Part shown: positions 47,346 through 55,944 of the stretch, piece by piece
Position numbering within the stretch: position 1 is the first letter of the stretch
Layout of the letters: every line of letters begins with the position of its first letter
Assembly (NCBI GenBank): GCA_026027325.1
Contig: JAMSLZ010000001.1
Location: 2,852,001-2,916,000 of the forward strand
DNA: 64,000 nucleotides
Source: Actinomucor elegans
Taxonomy: Eukaryota; Mucoromycota; Mucoromycetes; Mucorales; Mucoraceae
Direction: 5' to 3'
Made by a program: the position numbers and the translations under genes
The notes under the pieces: model-generated
What the model was told of the DNA's origin: nothing
The model's input: the letters and a program-made list of their open reading frames with translations, nothing else
Databases searched by the model: none

Positions 47346-47477
47346 GTTAGCGAATGCGTGCTTGAGTTTGTTGGACAATGGATCCATAGTGCTCTCTATA
47401 CAGGTCCCCCAAATTTTTTTCCCAAATTCCCTCCTCTTATTCATGCAATGGGAAAATCTTTAAAAAGTCCAAACACT

Positions 47478-47560
47478 AGATCTCTCGACAGACCTCGGTC
47501 CAATGTCGTGTCTGACTAATACCCCATGCTCACAATGCACTTCAGGTTCTATTAGGATCA
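47478..47560 (-). repeat. Dispersed short repeat, reverse arm of an inverted pair
   Basis: TAGATCTCTCGACAGACCTC then GGTCCAATGTCGTGTCTGAC and CCATGCTCACAATGCACTTC. It faces the forward copy 130 bp to the left. Confidence 0.65.
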
Positions 47561-47693
47561 TCTGATTTTTGTCATATTACATTTACAAGTTAAATAACAA
47601 TAATGAAACAGCATTCAAGGATTAGATTCATAGTGGTAGTAGTAGTATCCAATTATTAGATGGATGGTATGTTATTAGTTTATTAAGTAGATT

Positions 47694-49529
47694 CTATTTT
47701 TCAATGCTTGGATCTAAAAGACTTTGTTTTTGCAAAGACTCTAGCGACATGGAAGAGTAGCATTCTGCATACAGTATTCTATTATTCAACTGTATGAAAA
47801 AATTCTTGTCTGTCGAGGGATCCAATTGTACTAGACTATATTCAGCTTCATTTATGCTGTTATCAGAATCCCCATCTTTTCGTTGATATTCCGCAGCTCT
47901 AGCGATGTTGATAGGGAAACTATCATAGTAGTATCTGTCAAGCAAGGTATTTTTCAATAGTGTAGCCAATATACCCAAGGAACCTAAAGCTACAACAATA
48001 ATGACATAAGGTAGTTTAATCAGAGTAGCACCGACCATAGAGTACTGAAGAGCAGTCATTTCGAATATGCCCATGCGAATGCCCCACACTGTGTCATTGT
48101 TATAGTGTATCATCTGCAATGACTGCAAGTATTTATCGAGAGTTTCATCCAGACGCGCAAGACTAGTTGAATTCAAGTCTCCTGTCTGTTGAGGAACTAT
48201 TGTATAATCGAAAAGCATCAAATTGCTGACAGGAAAATCACCCTCATTGCCCTTCATTGTGACACCGCCAATACCAGGCAGGCCAACGGTTTTAACTGAT
48301 GCATTATGTTTGCTGTAGCCAGTTTCTGTCCAAGATGTACTGACAATAACATGAACCCAATAAAACTTAAAGTAATGGCCGGATAATGAAATAGAACAGG
48401 CATCCATTGCTACAGATTCATCTGGCTGACGTTTCAGATAAAGCTTGGCGGTGCGATTATTTTTAAATGACTTGTCGGACGTATAGAGTGATTTTAAAAG
48501 TACACTGCATTCAGCAGACATATATTTGCTTGTACCAGCATAAGGTACACGATCGGGAGTAAAGGTGATGAAGGCTTGTTGTGTAGCCACAATGTCCAAT
48601 CGTAAAGCCCTACCATTTGTATCTACAGCAGGAAATATCTCTGAAGAGACTATGGCCACGTCGCTCATAATCGAAATACCAGAGGCTAAAGTCGCCGAGG
48701 AAGACCACAAACTATCCCTATTGTTGGTATTACGTTTTACAATAAATTTGTAAAGATAACAACCTAAATCACCAGTAACTGTTGCGTCGATACCAGCAAT
48801 TGGAGAAGTCGCTAATGAATCGCTGTATTCCATGAAAAGCGTATTATTGTCTGGTCTGGAAGTTGAATTGGGATGTAGACCTACCCCACGCATGCAGACA
48901 GTGGAATATTCGGGGTTAAAGCTTGCTAAATTCCAATCGAAGCCTACATAATTGGAAACATATGTGCCATTGACTGTTGGAGGAATGATATTCGTTAACA
49001 ATGGTTGAGATGCAGGGATAAAGGACACATTGTCGCCACTAGGTGAATAATATGTTTGTTCACCAATGCCTGAGGGGTGATCTTCGGTAGAGCAAGAACG
49101 GTATAATCGACACATGGCTAAAGGAAAACTCATATTACTGGCTTCCAGTGCTTGTAAGGAGAAAGAGGGAATAGTTTCGTTGAACCTTTCGGTAACAATA
49201 AGAGAAACAGGCGAGTCGTATTGCACGCTAGTAGGCGACGTAGTTAATTTGGTCATGATAGTGACGAAGAAAGCAGTGAGAATAAGGGACCCAAGGTAGA
49301 TAAGACGGCTGATGATGGACCAGAGTCGCTTATACTCATCAGAGCGTTGATAAGGTATAATGCGTCGGATTTGTTCTGTAATATAAGTGTCTGTCCAGAC
49401 TTTGCTATCATAATCTCCGAGAAACCACCAAAAAGTTAACAAAAGGTACAAGATCAAATTGCTCAGCAAGATCTTCGTTATTTCGAGAATAATGGCATTT
49501 TGTGTTGGTGTAAGGGTCCAACTGGACAT
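47694..49529 (-). CDS. Orphan membrane protein with large glycosylated lumenal/extracellular domain
   Basis: An uninterrupted frame of 611 residues from the ATG at 49529 (MSSWTLTPTQNAII). Topology seen: a hydrophobic segment at about 17-38 (ILLSNLILYLLLTFWWF), a second at about 70-92 (LGSLILTAFFVTIM), about 390 residues of Ser/Thr/Asn-rich domain with many N-x-S/T sites (NGTY, NSTS, NNRT, NASV, NDTV), a third membrane segment near 505-530 (VIIVVALGSLGILATLL) and a 75-residue polar tail. No catalytic motif is visible. I do not recognise a named family; proteins with this layout are plausible as lineage-specific surface proteins. The frame stays open upstream of 49529, but that part looks like untranslated leader. 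Being intronless is unusual for this window. Confidence 0.75.
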   Translation of the reverse strand: MSSWTLTPTQNAIILEITKILLSNLILYLLLTFWWFLGDYDSKVWTDTYITEQIRRIIPYQRSDEYKRLWSIISRLIYLGSLILTAFFVTIMTKLTTSPTSVQYDSPVSLIVTERFNETIPSFSLQALEASNMSFPLAMCRLYRSCSTEDHPSGIGEQTYYSPSGDNVSFIPASQPLLTNIIPPTVNGTYVSNYVGFDWNLASFNPEYSTVCMRGVGLHPNSTSRPDNNTLFMEYSDSLATSPIAGIDATVTGDLGCYLYKFIVKRNTNNRDSLWSSSATLASGISIMSDVAIVSSEIFPAVDTNGRALRLDIVATQQAFITFTPDRVPYAGTSKYMSAECSVLLKSLYTSDKSFKNNRTAKLYLKRQPDESVAMDACSISLSGHYFKFYWVHVIVSTSWTETGYSKHNASVKTVGLPGIGGVTMKGNEGDFPVSNLMLFDYTIVPQQTGDLNSTSLARLDETLDKYLQSLQMIHYNNDTVWGIRMGIFEMTALQYSMVGATLIKLPYVIIVVALGSLGILATLLKNTLLDRYYYDSFPINIARAAEYQRKDGDSDNSINEAEYSLVQLDPSTDKNFFIQLNNRILYAECYSSMSLESLQKQSLLDPSIEK

Positions 49530-51267
49530 TGTGCTGTATTGCGCTATGATATATCGCCAACAAAGAAAAGAAAAAGGATAAAGAAAAAAAATAATATGAT
49601 TAAGAATCATGTCTTTTACAAAGGATAGGTATTCATGTGTATAGTGCAACATCATCTTGAAACATTCTTGAAAATAGCGACTATAAAAGATCAAAGTGAG
49701 TTACCTTTCTTGCTATATTCGACTTTTAGATGGTACACGACAGCACCTGAAGAGAAGAACGTAAAGGTAAGTAGGAGTTAAATGCAAGCTACTACACTTT
49801 ACTGCATGAATCACTGAAGATAAATATATTTATTCAACGAGACAGCAAATATACAAAGTCCAGAGTTTGTTACTGTATGATATTTTGAAAGGAAGGCCAA
49901 CTGTAGAAGAAGAGCGCGCATCGAAGTATGCTATACTTTGTTATTGAATGCCAGAATATATTATCTGAAATCTTAAATACAAGTTTCACGCATTTGTCAT
50001 ACTGTAGTACGGTCAGAGTATTCGAATATAACAATGAAGATTATATACAAGTTTTTACAGACCTCAAAATTTGATACTTCAAGTGCCTTTTGGTAAATAC
50101 ATATAATCGGTTGGTGAATAAGTATAACTCGAAATTTACTGCTCCCGAACCCATTGTAGCTCTATATTTGGTTTAGATGACTATAACATGAAATCAATCG
50201 AAGGATACAGACAATTTAGCTAATGGGTATTATAATTTAATCATTTCTACGAGTTATCAAACGCGATGGCGTATATCTTAGGGGCTTTTCCAGATGGAGC
50301 AGCTCATTCTGAACATGGATTACTATTCAGATGCGACATTTGATCAAGATCGTCAGAGAATGTTCCTGCTGGTGAATACGTCATACCGAATTTCTTAGTT
50401 GAAATTTTTGAGACACAGAAAAAATAATAATGAATTACCGTATATAACTCAACACAAGCAAAGTATAAGCCCAAGCTTTTAATACAAGTTATATAGAATT
50501 AAATCTTCTTTTTAATGATGCGCATTATATAAATGGGGTAAAGGAAGAACTTTACTCCAAAAAAGAGAATTGATCTGTAATTGGGGTTTCCTATAATCGC
50601 TGTAAAGTACAAATAAGTACAAGTGATGCTTTGTTAGTTTCTTGGAAATCACAGCTCTATCTCTCCTTGCTATTAAATTTCATGCAGATTTACAACTTAC
50701 ATATAGGCGCTCCGGTTTAGTCTCGGGGGGCAGGGGGCAAATAGAAATAATTTTTGCAACGAACTATTTTCGATTCATGGCTCCAAATGGTATCCTACTG
50801 GAATTAATAGCGTCGACATTGAAGACAATAAATACAAAACTACATTTTAGGTTATTAGTACAGCTCTTAGAAAATTTTATTATCTTTTGAATGATGCAGG
50901 TTATATTTAGTATCAAAAACAGTTTTTATTTTTTGATCTAGATTATAAAAAAATAATATATCATTGAAGGCATGTTTATTATTTTCCTTGATTCGCCTAC
51001 AATGATAAACGTTTAGAAAAAAAAATCTAGATAGAATGTACCATGATAATAGGTAGTAGATTCCCTATTCAATTGCAGCCAGCCAATAATGTGCGCCCCC
51101 AAAATGTGGGTAAGGCTTCAAATATCACTACTATGAAGCTCAATTAATTTTAAAATGCTGATCCAATGGAATGTGCATTAAGGTTAAAAGTATTGCGTGT
51201 CTTGATGGTGTTCCACGGCAATTGGATTCAGAGAACTTTGTGTAGCATGTTTTGAAAGAACGCCTTT
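49530..51267. other. Intergenic with one short repeat copy
   Basis: A forward copy of the dispersed repeat at about 50291-50365. Short frames near 50642 have no supporting signal. The right boundary is the end of the mobile element. Confidence 0.5.
50291..50365 (+). repeat. Dispersed short repeat, forward copy
   Basis: CAGATGGAGCAGCTCATTCT then GAACATGGATTACTATTCAG and ATGCGACATTTGATCAAGAT. Well preserved. Confidence 0.7.
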
Positions 51268-51504
51268 GAGAAACGACCTAAATCATTTAAAATATTAAAA
51301 CTAAATCAATATATCATTGTTAAGGACTAACACTTCATTTTTTGGATTAAAGAAAACCTTTTTATCTATTTTTTGTTTTAAATATATGTTATAAATAATA
51401 TATTATAAGATTTGAAGATAATAAAATATTTAAATATAAAAAATTAAATAAATAAAAAAAGGACTAAATTATTTTTAGATTAAAAACAAATAGAAACGTT
51501 TCTC
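51268..51504 (+). repeat. Left long direct repeat of the mobile element, 237 bp
   Basis: Begins GAGAAACGACCTAAATC and ends AAATAGAAACGTTTCTC. Aligned by eye, it differs from the right copy only by one T in a T run (6 versus 7) and one A in an A run (7 versus 8). Each repeat carries the 8-bp inverted termini itself. Followed inside by TTA. Confidence 0.93.
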
Positions 51505-51638
51505 TTAGAATCTATAATATAATACCATCACACTTAATTGCGCTGAGGGTTCAGTATTTTTTAGATAACAAAATAAAATTATCCTACATACTTTTTTTAT
51601 AAAAATTGAATTATGACATATATATAAAATGATTATTT

Positions 51639-52229
51639 ATGATAAATATGAAAGATACAAATATCCAAAGTTTATTAGAAGGTGAATTTAAGAAAATATA
51701 TGAATCTTATTGGATAAATATTTTAAAAAAAGATTATGGAATAATAAAAAATAAAAAATACCATAGAACAGTAATTACTGATATATCAAATATTAAAAAA
51801 ATTAAAGAAATTTTAATACAAAAGTTAGGATATATTCCGATTTATGTTTTTTTAACAAGTTTTTGTAATAATTATTATTTTCCTGGGCCCCATAATAATA
51901 TAGATAAAATATTATTAGTATTATATCAGTTAATAGAAGGATACTCAACCCATCAGATGAATGATTTTATAAATGATACAACTTATTACAGAATATATGA
52001 AAAGTTATATATAAAACAAGAAAAAGAATTAGATAATTGGATAAATGATATGTATAAAAATTATTTTTCAAATTTAAATATAAGATTATTAACAAGTTAT
52101 ATAAAAAATCCTGAATTATTAAAACAATGTACACTAATAATGGATGGTCATCATAATAAAATTACATATGAAAATATTGATTTTGAGAAAAAGGATCTAT
52201 ACAGTTGGAAACTTAAAAAAATGGATTAA
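51639..52229 (+). CDS. Transposase N-terminal part (first catalytic Asp)
   Basis: 196 residues, rich in Lys, Asn and Ile. It contains YYFPGPHNNIDKILLVLYQL, a likely helical DNA-binding or dimerisation region, and LIMDGHHNKI with the first catalytic Asp (Asp169), followed by LYSWKLKK. This resembles the DDE_Tnp_4/IS5-type transposases that are common in Mucoromycota and Glomeromycotina. It ends at a TAA just after a run of seven A (52215-52221). In the -1 frame the reading continues without interruption into the next frame (NGLNTQIVIDNNN), so the two were one protein. Either a base was lost (or misread) in the A run or ribosomes slip there. Confidence 0.75.
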   Translation: MINMKDTNIQSLLEGEFKKIYESYWINILKKDYGIIKNKKYHRTVITDISNIKKIKEILIQKLGYIPIYVFLTSFCNNYYFPGPHNNIDKILLVLYQLIEGYSTHQMNDFINDTTYYRIYEKLYIKQEKELDNWINDMYKNYFSNLNIRLLTSYIKNPELLKQCTLIMDGHHNKITYENIDFEKKDLYSWKLKKMD

Positions 52230-52258
52230 ACACACAAATTGTAATAGATAACAATAAT

Positions 52259-53092
52259 ATGGTTTTATATGTGTCTGACAGTTTACCCTGTAAAAACAAT
52301 AATGACGATGTAATGTTTATGAATAATGTAAAATTAAATACATTTATTAAATATGGTGATTGTTTATGCTTTGATGGATTATATACTAATACATTAGATG
52401 CAGTTATTAGCAAATATAATAATATAGAATTTAATATTAATGAGGATAATTTTATTTTTCCTATTAAAAAAGAAAAGAATATAGACTTAAATATTGATGA
52501 ACTTACATTTAATGATCAATTATCAGGATATAGGTCTAAGATAGAAACATTTTTTTCAGAAATATCAAAAACATTTAAAAGATTTGACCCTCATAAAAAT
52601 ATTAGAGTAACTAAGCTTAAGACTTATAATTTACAATTAAAATTAGCGTGTTTATTGTTAAATATTAAAAAATTTATAGAATTAGGGAGTATTGAACCAA
52701 ATACTTTACATAAAAGATGGATTGATGATAACTTTGACTTTCCAGAAGAAAAAATAAATATCACATCTAATACTGTTTCATATAAATTGGAAAACATAAA
52801 GAGAATTAGAAATTTTCAAAATGATTTGTTTTTAAAATTAAAAATTGATAATAATAATGAAAATTCAAATAATAATATAATTGAAATAGATAATGACATA
52901 TGTATGGAACAAGATAACGATAGCGATTTTTATGAAGTATCATATATTATAAAACATAGAACTAATACAGATAGTAGTATAGATTATTTTGTAAAATGGA
53001 AAGGATATAACAAAAATAAGAATTCTTGGGTAAAAGAAGTAGATTTTACTGATAAAGAAAAAATAAATTTATATTGGAGTACTTTAAAATAA
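52259..53092 (+). CDS. Transposase C-terminal part with chromodomain
   Basis: 277 residues from the first ATG, although the true reading enters from the A run at 52215-52221. Asp39 (LCFDGLY) and Glu96 (YRSKIETFFSEISKTFKRF) are candidates for the second and third acidic residues of the DDE triad; YNLQLKLACLLLNIKKF follows, as in related enzymes. Residues 221-277 form a chromodomain: FYEVSYIIKHR, YFVKWKGYNKNKNSW. Its three aromatic cage residues are present (Tyr225, Trp247, Tyr250), so it could read methylated histone tails and direct insertion into heterochromatin, as chromovirus integrases do. An Asn/Asp-rich linker joins the two domains. Codon choice is strongly biased to A/T. Confidence 0.75.
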   Translation: MVLYVSDSLPCKNNNDDVMFMNNVKLNTFIKYGDCLCFDGLYTNTLDAVISKYNNIEFNINEDNFIFPIKKEKNIDLNIDELTFNDQLSGYRSKIETFFSEISKTFKRFDPHKNIRVTKLKTYNLQLKLACLLLNIKKFIELGSIEPNTLHKRWIDDNFDFPEEKINITSNTVSYKLENIKRIRNFQNDLFLKLKIDNNNENSNNNIIEIDNDICMEQDNDSDFYEVSYIIKHRTNTDSSIDYFVKWKGYNKNKNSWVKEVDFTDKEKINLYWSTLK

Positions 53093-53426
53093 TTCTAAAT
53101 ATTAATAATAAATATAAGACATTGATAATTAACTGTAAAGCAGTAATAGACATATAAATTAAGATTTATATTTTATTATTTTTATTAATTTTTTAAAGTT
53201 TGTGTAACAATAATGATCACGTAATCTTAATTACTAATCAATTATTTGAGCTCACAAACATTAATCGTTTTAAAAAGAAAATATAGAAACAATATTAAGA
53301 TATTTTTATTATTTTCTGTAAAAAAAAACAATTAAAAGAAAAGAAAAACATAAATATTTGTAATTAATTCTTGATTATACAATTTTTATTGTTTTTTAAG
53401 GAAATGATATATTCGACATAAGATAA

Positions 53427-53665
53427 GAGAAACGACCTAAATCATTTAAAATATTAAAACTAAATCAATATATCATTGTTAAGGACTAACACTTCATTTT
53501 TTGGATTAAAGAAAACCTTTTTATCTATTTTTTTGTTTTAAATATATGTTATAAATAATATATTATAAGATTTGAAGATAATAAAATATTTAAATATAAA
53601 AAATTAAATAAATAAAAAAAAGGACTAAATTATTTTTAGATTAAAAACAAATAGAAACGTTTCTC
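53427..53665 (+). repeat. Right long direct repeat of the mobile element, 239 bp
   Basis: Same orientation as 51268-51504 and identical to it apart from two single-base homopolymer differences. Preceded inside by GATAA and followed outside by TTTTTAAACC. Confidence 0.93.
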
Positions 53666-54335
53666 TTTTTAAACCCTAGAACAATTCAAAAATTAATGAA
53701 ATTAAACTTTTATGCGATTTCTTATCTCGATAAGAACGATCTATGATTGGCGGGGACTGCTGTGGAGAAGCTTTTTTGTTTAACCAAAAGGTTTAGTGGA
53801 TGATAAAGACAGTATTTTATTTTATTTTATTTTATGAATTGCTTAGTAATAATGAGGTAATTTGGGTATTTCTTAGTCATTGCTAGATACACACTGATGA
53901 TTTGCCCAACAATGAAATGGGTTTACTACCGAGAGTCAATATCCGTTACACAGGAAATAAAGTGAAACCTTTGGATGAAAGATGTAATGTAAAGTAAAGT
54001 AAAAAAAAAAAAAAAGTGTGTATGACAAATGGAGAGAAATAATCTTGATTGTACTCAGTTTAATTGACAGGGTCATTTTATACTTTTTGTTCATGTGGGG
54101 AACACGTATGTATACAAGTTCTTTTGTTTAATAGCCATCTCCGAATATTTGTTCTCATTCGTATACAAGTTTTTGGTTCCAATGTGTAACCTAAGCTATC
54201 GGTACATTCCGCTCTGTGCAAAAGAAAAATATTTTCAAGGGTATCTACTACATGATCCAATAAAAGAGCAATAGGCATACCTTTTTATTCATTACTAATA
54301 TAAAGAAAAAGAGAGCAAGCATTTTTGTAGTTTGT

Positions 54336-54369
<34 letters not shown>

Positions 54370-54573
54370 TTTGGCTCGGGAAAACCATCGATCGGGAACA
54401 AGACACATGGCACACAAATCAGTTTTATGAACCATTTCCACCCCCTTTTCCTTTCTTTCTCTCTCTCTTTTTTTCTTTACTGTAAATATATTATAAACGT
54501 AGTATGCAAGGTTAATCTTTGGTCTTTTTTATGTTAATGACTTTATATTGACTGCATCCATAGACACGCCATA
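53666..54573. other. Intergenic, upstream region of the velvet gene
   Basis: TTTTATTTTATTTTAT pentamer repeats near 53817-53834, a 30-T run near 54339-54368 and a long CT-rich leader (about 54440-54480) typical of the transcription start zone of the next gene. No gene seen. Confidence 0.5.
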
Positions 54574-55944
54574 ATGAAAGGCATGATTCAACCTGACACT
54601 TTAAACAAGTAATGTAGTATTGCACCAATAAAAAAGAGTCGTGTATTCACGTAAAATTAGTTCATTTCAACTCGTCATTAGACAGCAACCTGTTCATTCC
54701 AGAATGTGTGGTATTGGTGAAAGAGGTATGCCTTTTGAAACCTATTCTCCATATAATAACATGTTATGTAGTCGATAGAAGACCTATTGATCCACCACCT
54801 GTTGTTCAAATTAAAATGAATAACAATCATAGTATAGAAAGGTACGATCGTTCTTCTGAATAATCAAGTGCCTAATTCAATGTATAATAGATTGTCCACG
54901 TTATCGTCTTATTTATTCTTGATAGCAGTCCTTGTACCAGCAGATGGTCGTCAGGATCAAGAGCAGCTCAACATATTATTGCATAGTAAATTAACAGTAG
55001 GACGTACTGTTTCTTCACTATATATACTACGAGATTTGGATAGTACTGAAGGCGCCTTTTTCGTCTTTTCTGATATATCTGTACGCGCAGAAGGAAATTA
55101 TCGATTGCGGATGTGCTTATTTGACATAAGAGAGTAAGCAGACATAATAATCTATACGTTCCATACTGATGATTTATTTCAATAGACAGACTGTTCACTA
55201 CAATGCATCCGTCACAACTGAACCATTTACAGTGTACTCTGCAAAAACCGTAAGTTGTATCTATCCCAAAAATAACACACCTAGTAACTAGTGAATAGTT
55301 TCCGGGTATGTATAGGTCGTGTCCATTAGTTCAGAATTTTGCCAAGCAGGGCTTGAAAATTCGAATCAGAAAAGAATCAGGTCCAAGACCTTCTCGATAC
55401 ATACATACAAAACAAAAAGATATTAGAAAAGCAATAGCAGTTTCGACTTCAGAGACTTCAGAAGAGGACGAAGAAGACCAATCAATACAGCCTACTACCG
55501 TCTCAGCATTTAAAAGAGTGACACCACCTACGCCAGGTAAACAACTATCAAGGTAGTTTTGATAAAGTTACTAACACTAGTACATGTAGATCCTACAACT
55601 ATATCGACAAAACGTAGATTAAGCCTATCTTATTTATTAGACCAAAGCGATAACGACCCTACTTCTTCTTCTTCTTCTGCTACTTGTTTACCTGACCAAT
55701 ACAAGTTGGCACCAATTTCAATAGTGAGCAATACAAAAACTGCTTATTATCACGGTAAAGTAGCTACTACTGCTATCTTATATATTCATTACTAATCAAT
55801 ACAGTAGTAGATAATACCTCTTCCAACACAGCCACAGATTTACCTTCGATAATACATGAATGCACTACTACAAACACATTACCATCTCTTCAACAATTTC
55901 AACCAGAATTACCTCCTATTCAACATCACATCCAAAAGAGATAA
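54574..55944 (+). CDS. Velvet-domain transcriptional regulator
   Basis: Eight exons (54574-54608, 54682-54725, 54772-54841, 54891-55133, 55186-55249, 55299-55536, 55590-55754, 55805-55944) give 332 residues. The velvet domain is split over six exons: QQPVHSRMCGIGER, RRPIDPPPVVQIKM, SSYLFLIAVLVPADGR, VGRTVSSLYILRDLDSTEGA, FFVFSDISVRAEGNYRLRMC, EPFTVYSAKTFPGM and GLKIRIRKESGPRPSRY. This is the NF-kB-like fold that binds DNA and couples development and metabolism to light and other cues in fungi (VeA, VelB, VosA). The tail is acidic and Ser/Thr-rich, then poly-Ser and Gln/Pro-rich, and disordered. The first exon (MKGMIQPDTLNK) is the least certain part. Which velvet subfamily is unclear. Confidence 0.9.

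Larger units (their letters stand above)
46251..47693. other. Intergenic with an inverted pair of short repeats
   Basis: Contains a 25-T run near 47218-47242, a forward copy (about 47275-47345) and a reverse copy (about 47478-47560) of the dispersed repeat facing each other. No gene supported besides the fragment at 46690. Confidence 0.5.
51268..53665 (+). mobile_element. Direct-repeat-flanked DDE transposon with chromodomain
   Basis: A 2.4-kb block far richer in A+T than its surroundings. It is bounded by two nearly identical direct repeats (51268-51504 and 53427-53665) and encodes a DDE transposase with a C-terminal chromodomain in the plus direction. The outer ends are GAGAAACG on the left and CGTTTCTC on the right, an 8-bp inverted pair. 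TTT flanks both outer ends, possibly a 3-bp target duplication as in Harbinger/IS5-type elements, though it sits in T runs. Near-identity of the repeats indicates recent insertion. I know of no standard DNA transposon class with long terminal direct repeats, so it may instead be a composite of two short elements around a central unit. Confidence 0.8.

Noticed and set aside
51268..53665. LTR retrotransposon reading of the direct-repeat element
   Set aside because: The coding region lacks reverse transcriptase, RNase H, protease and gag signals, and no primer-binding site or polypurine tract was recognised. The core looks like a DDE transposase.
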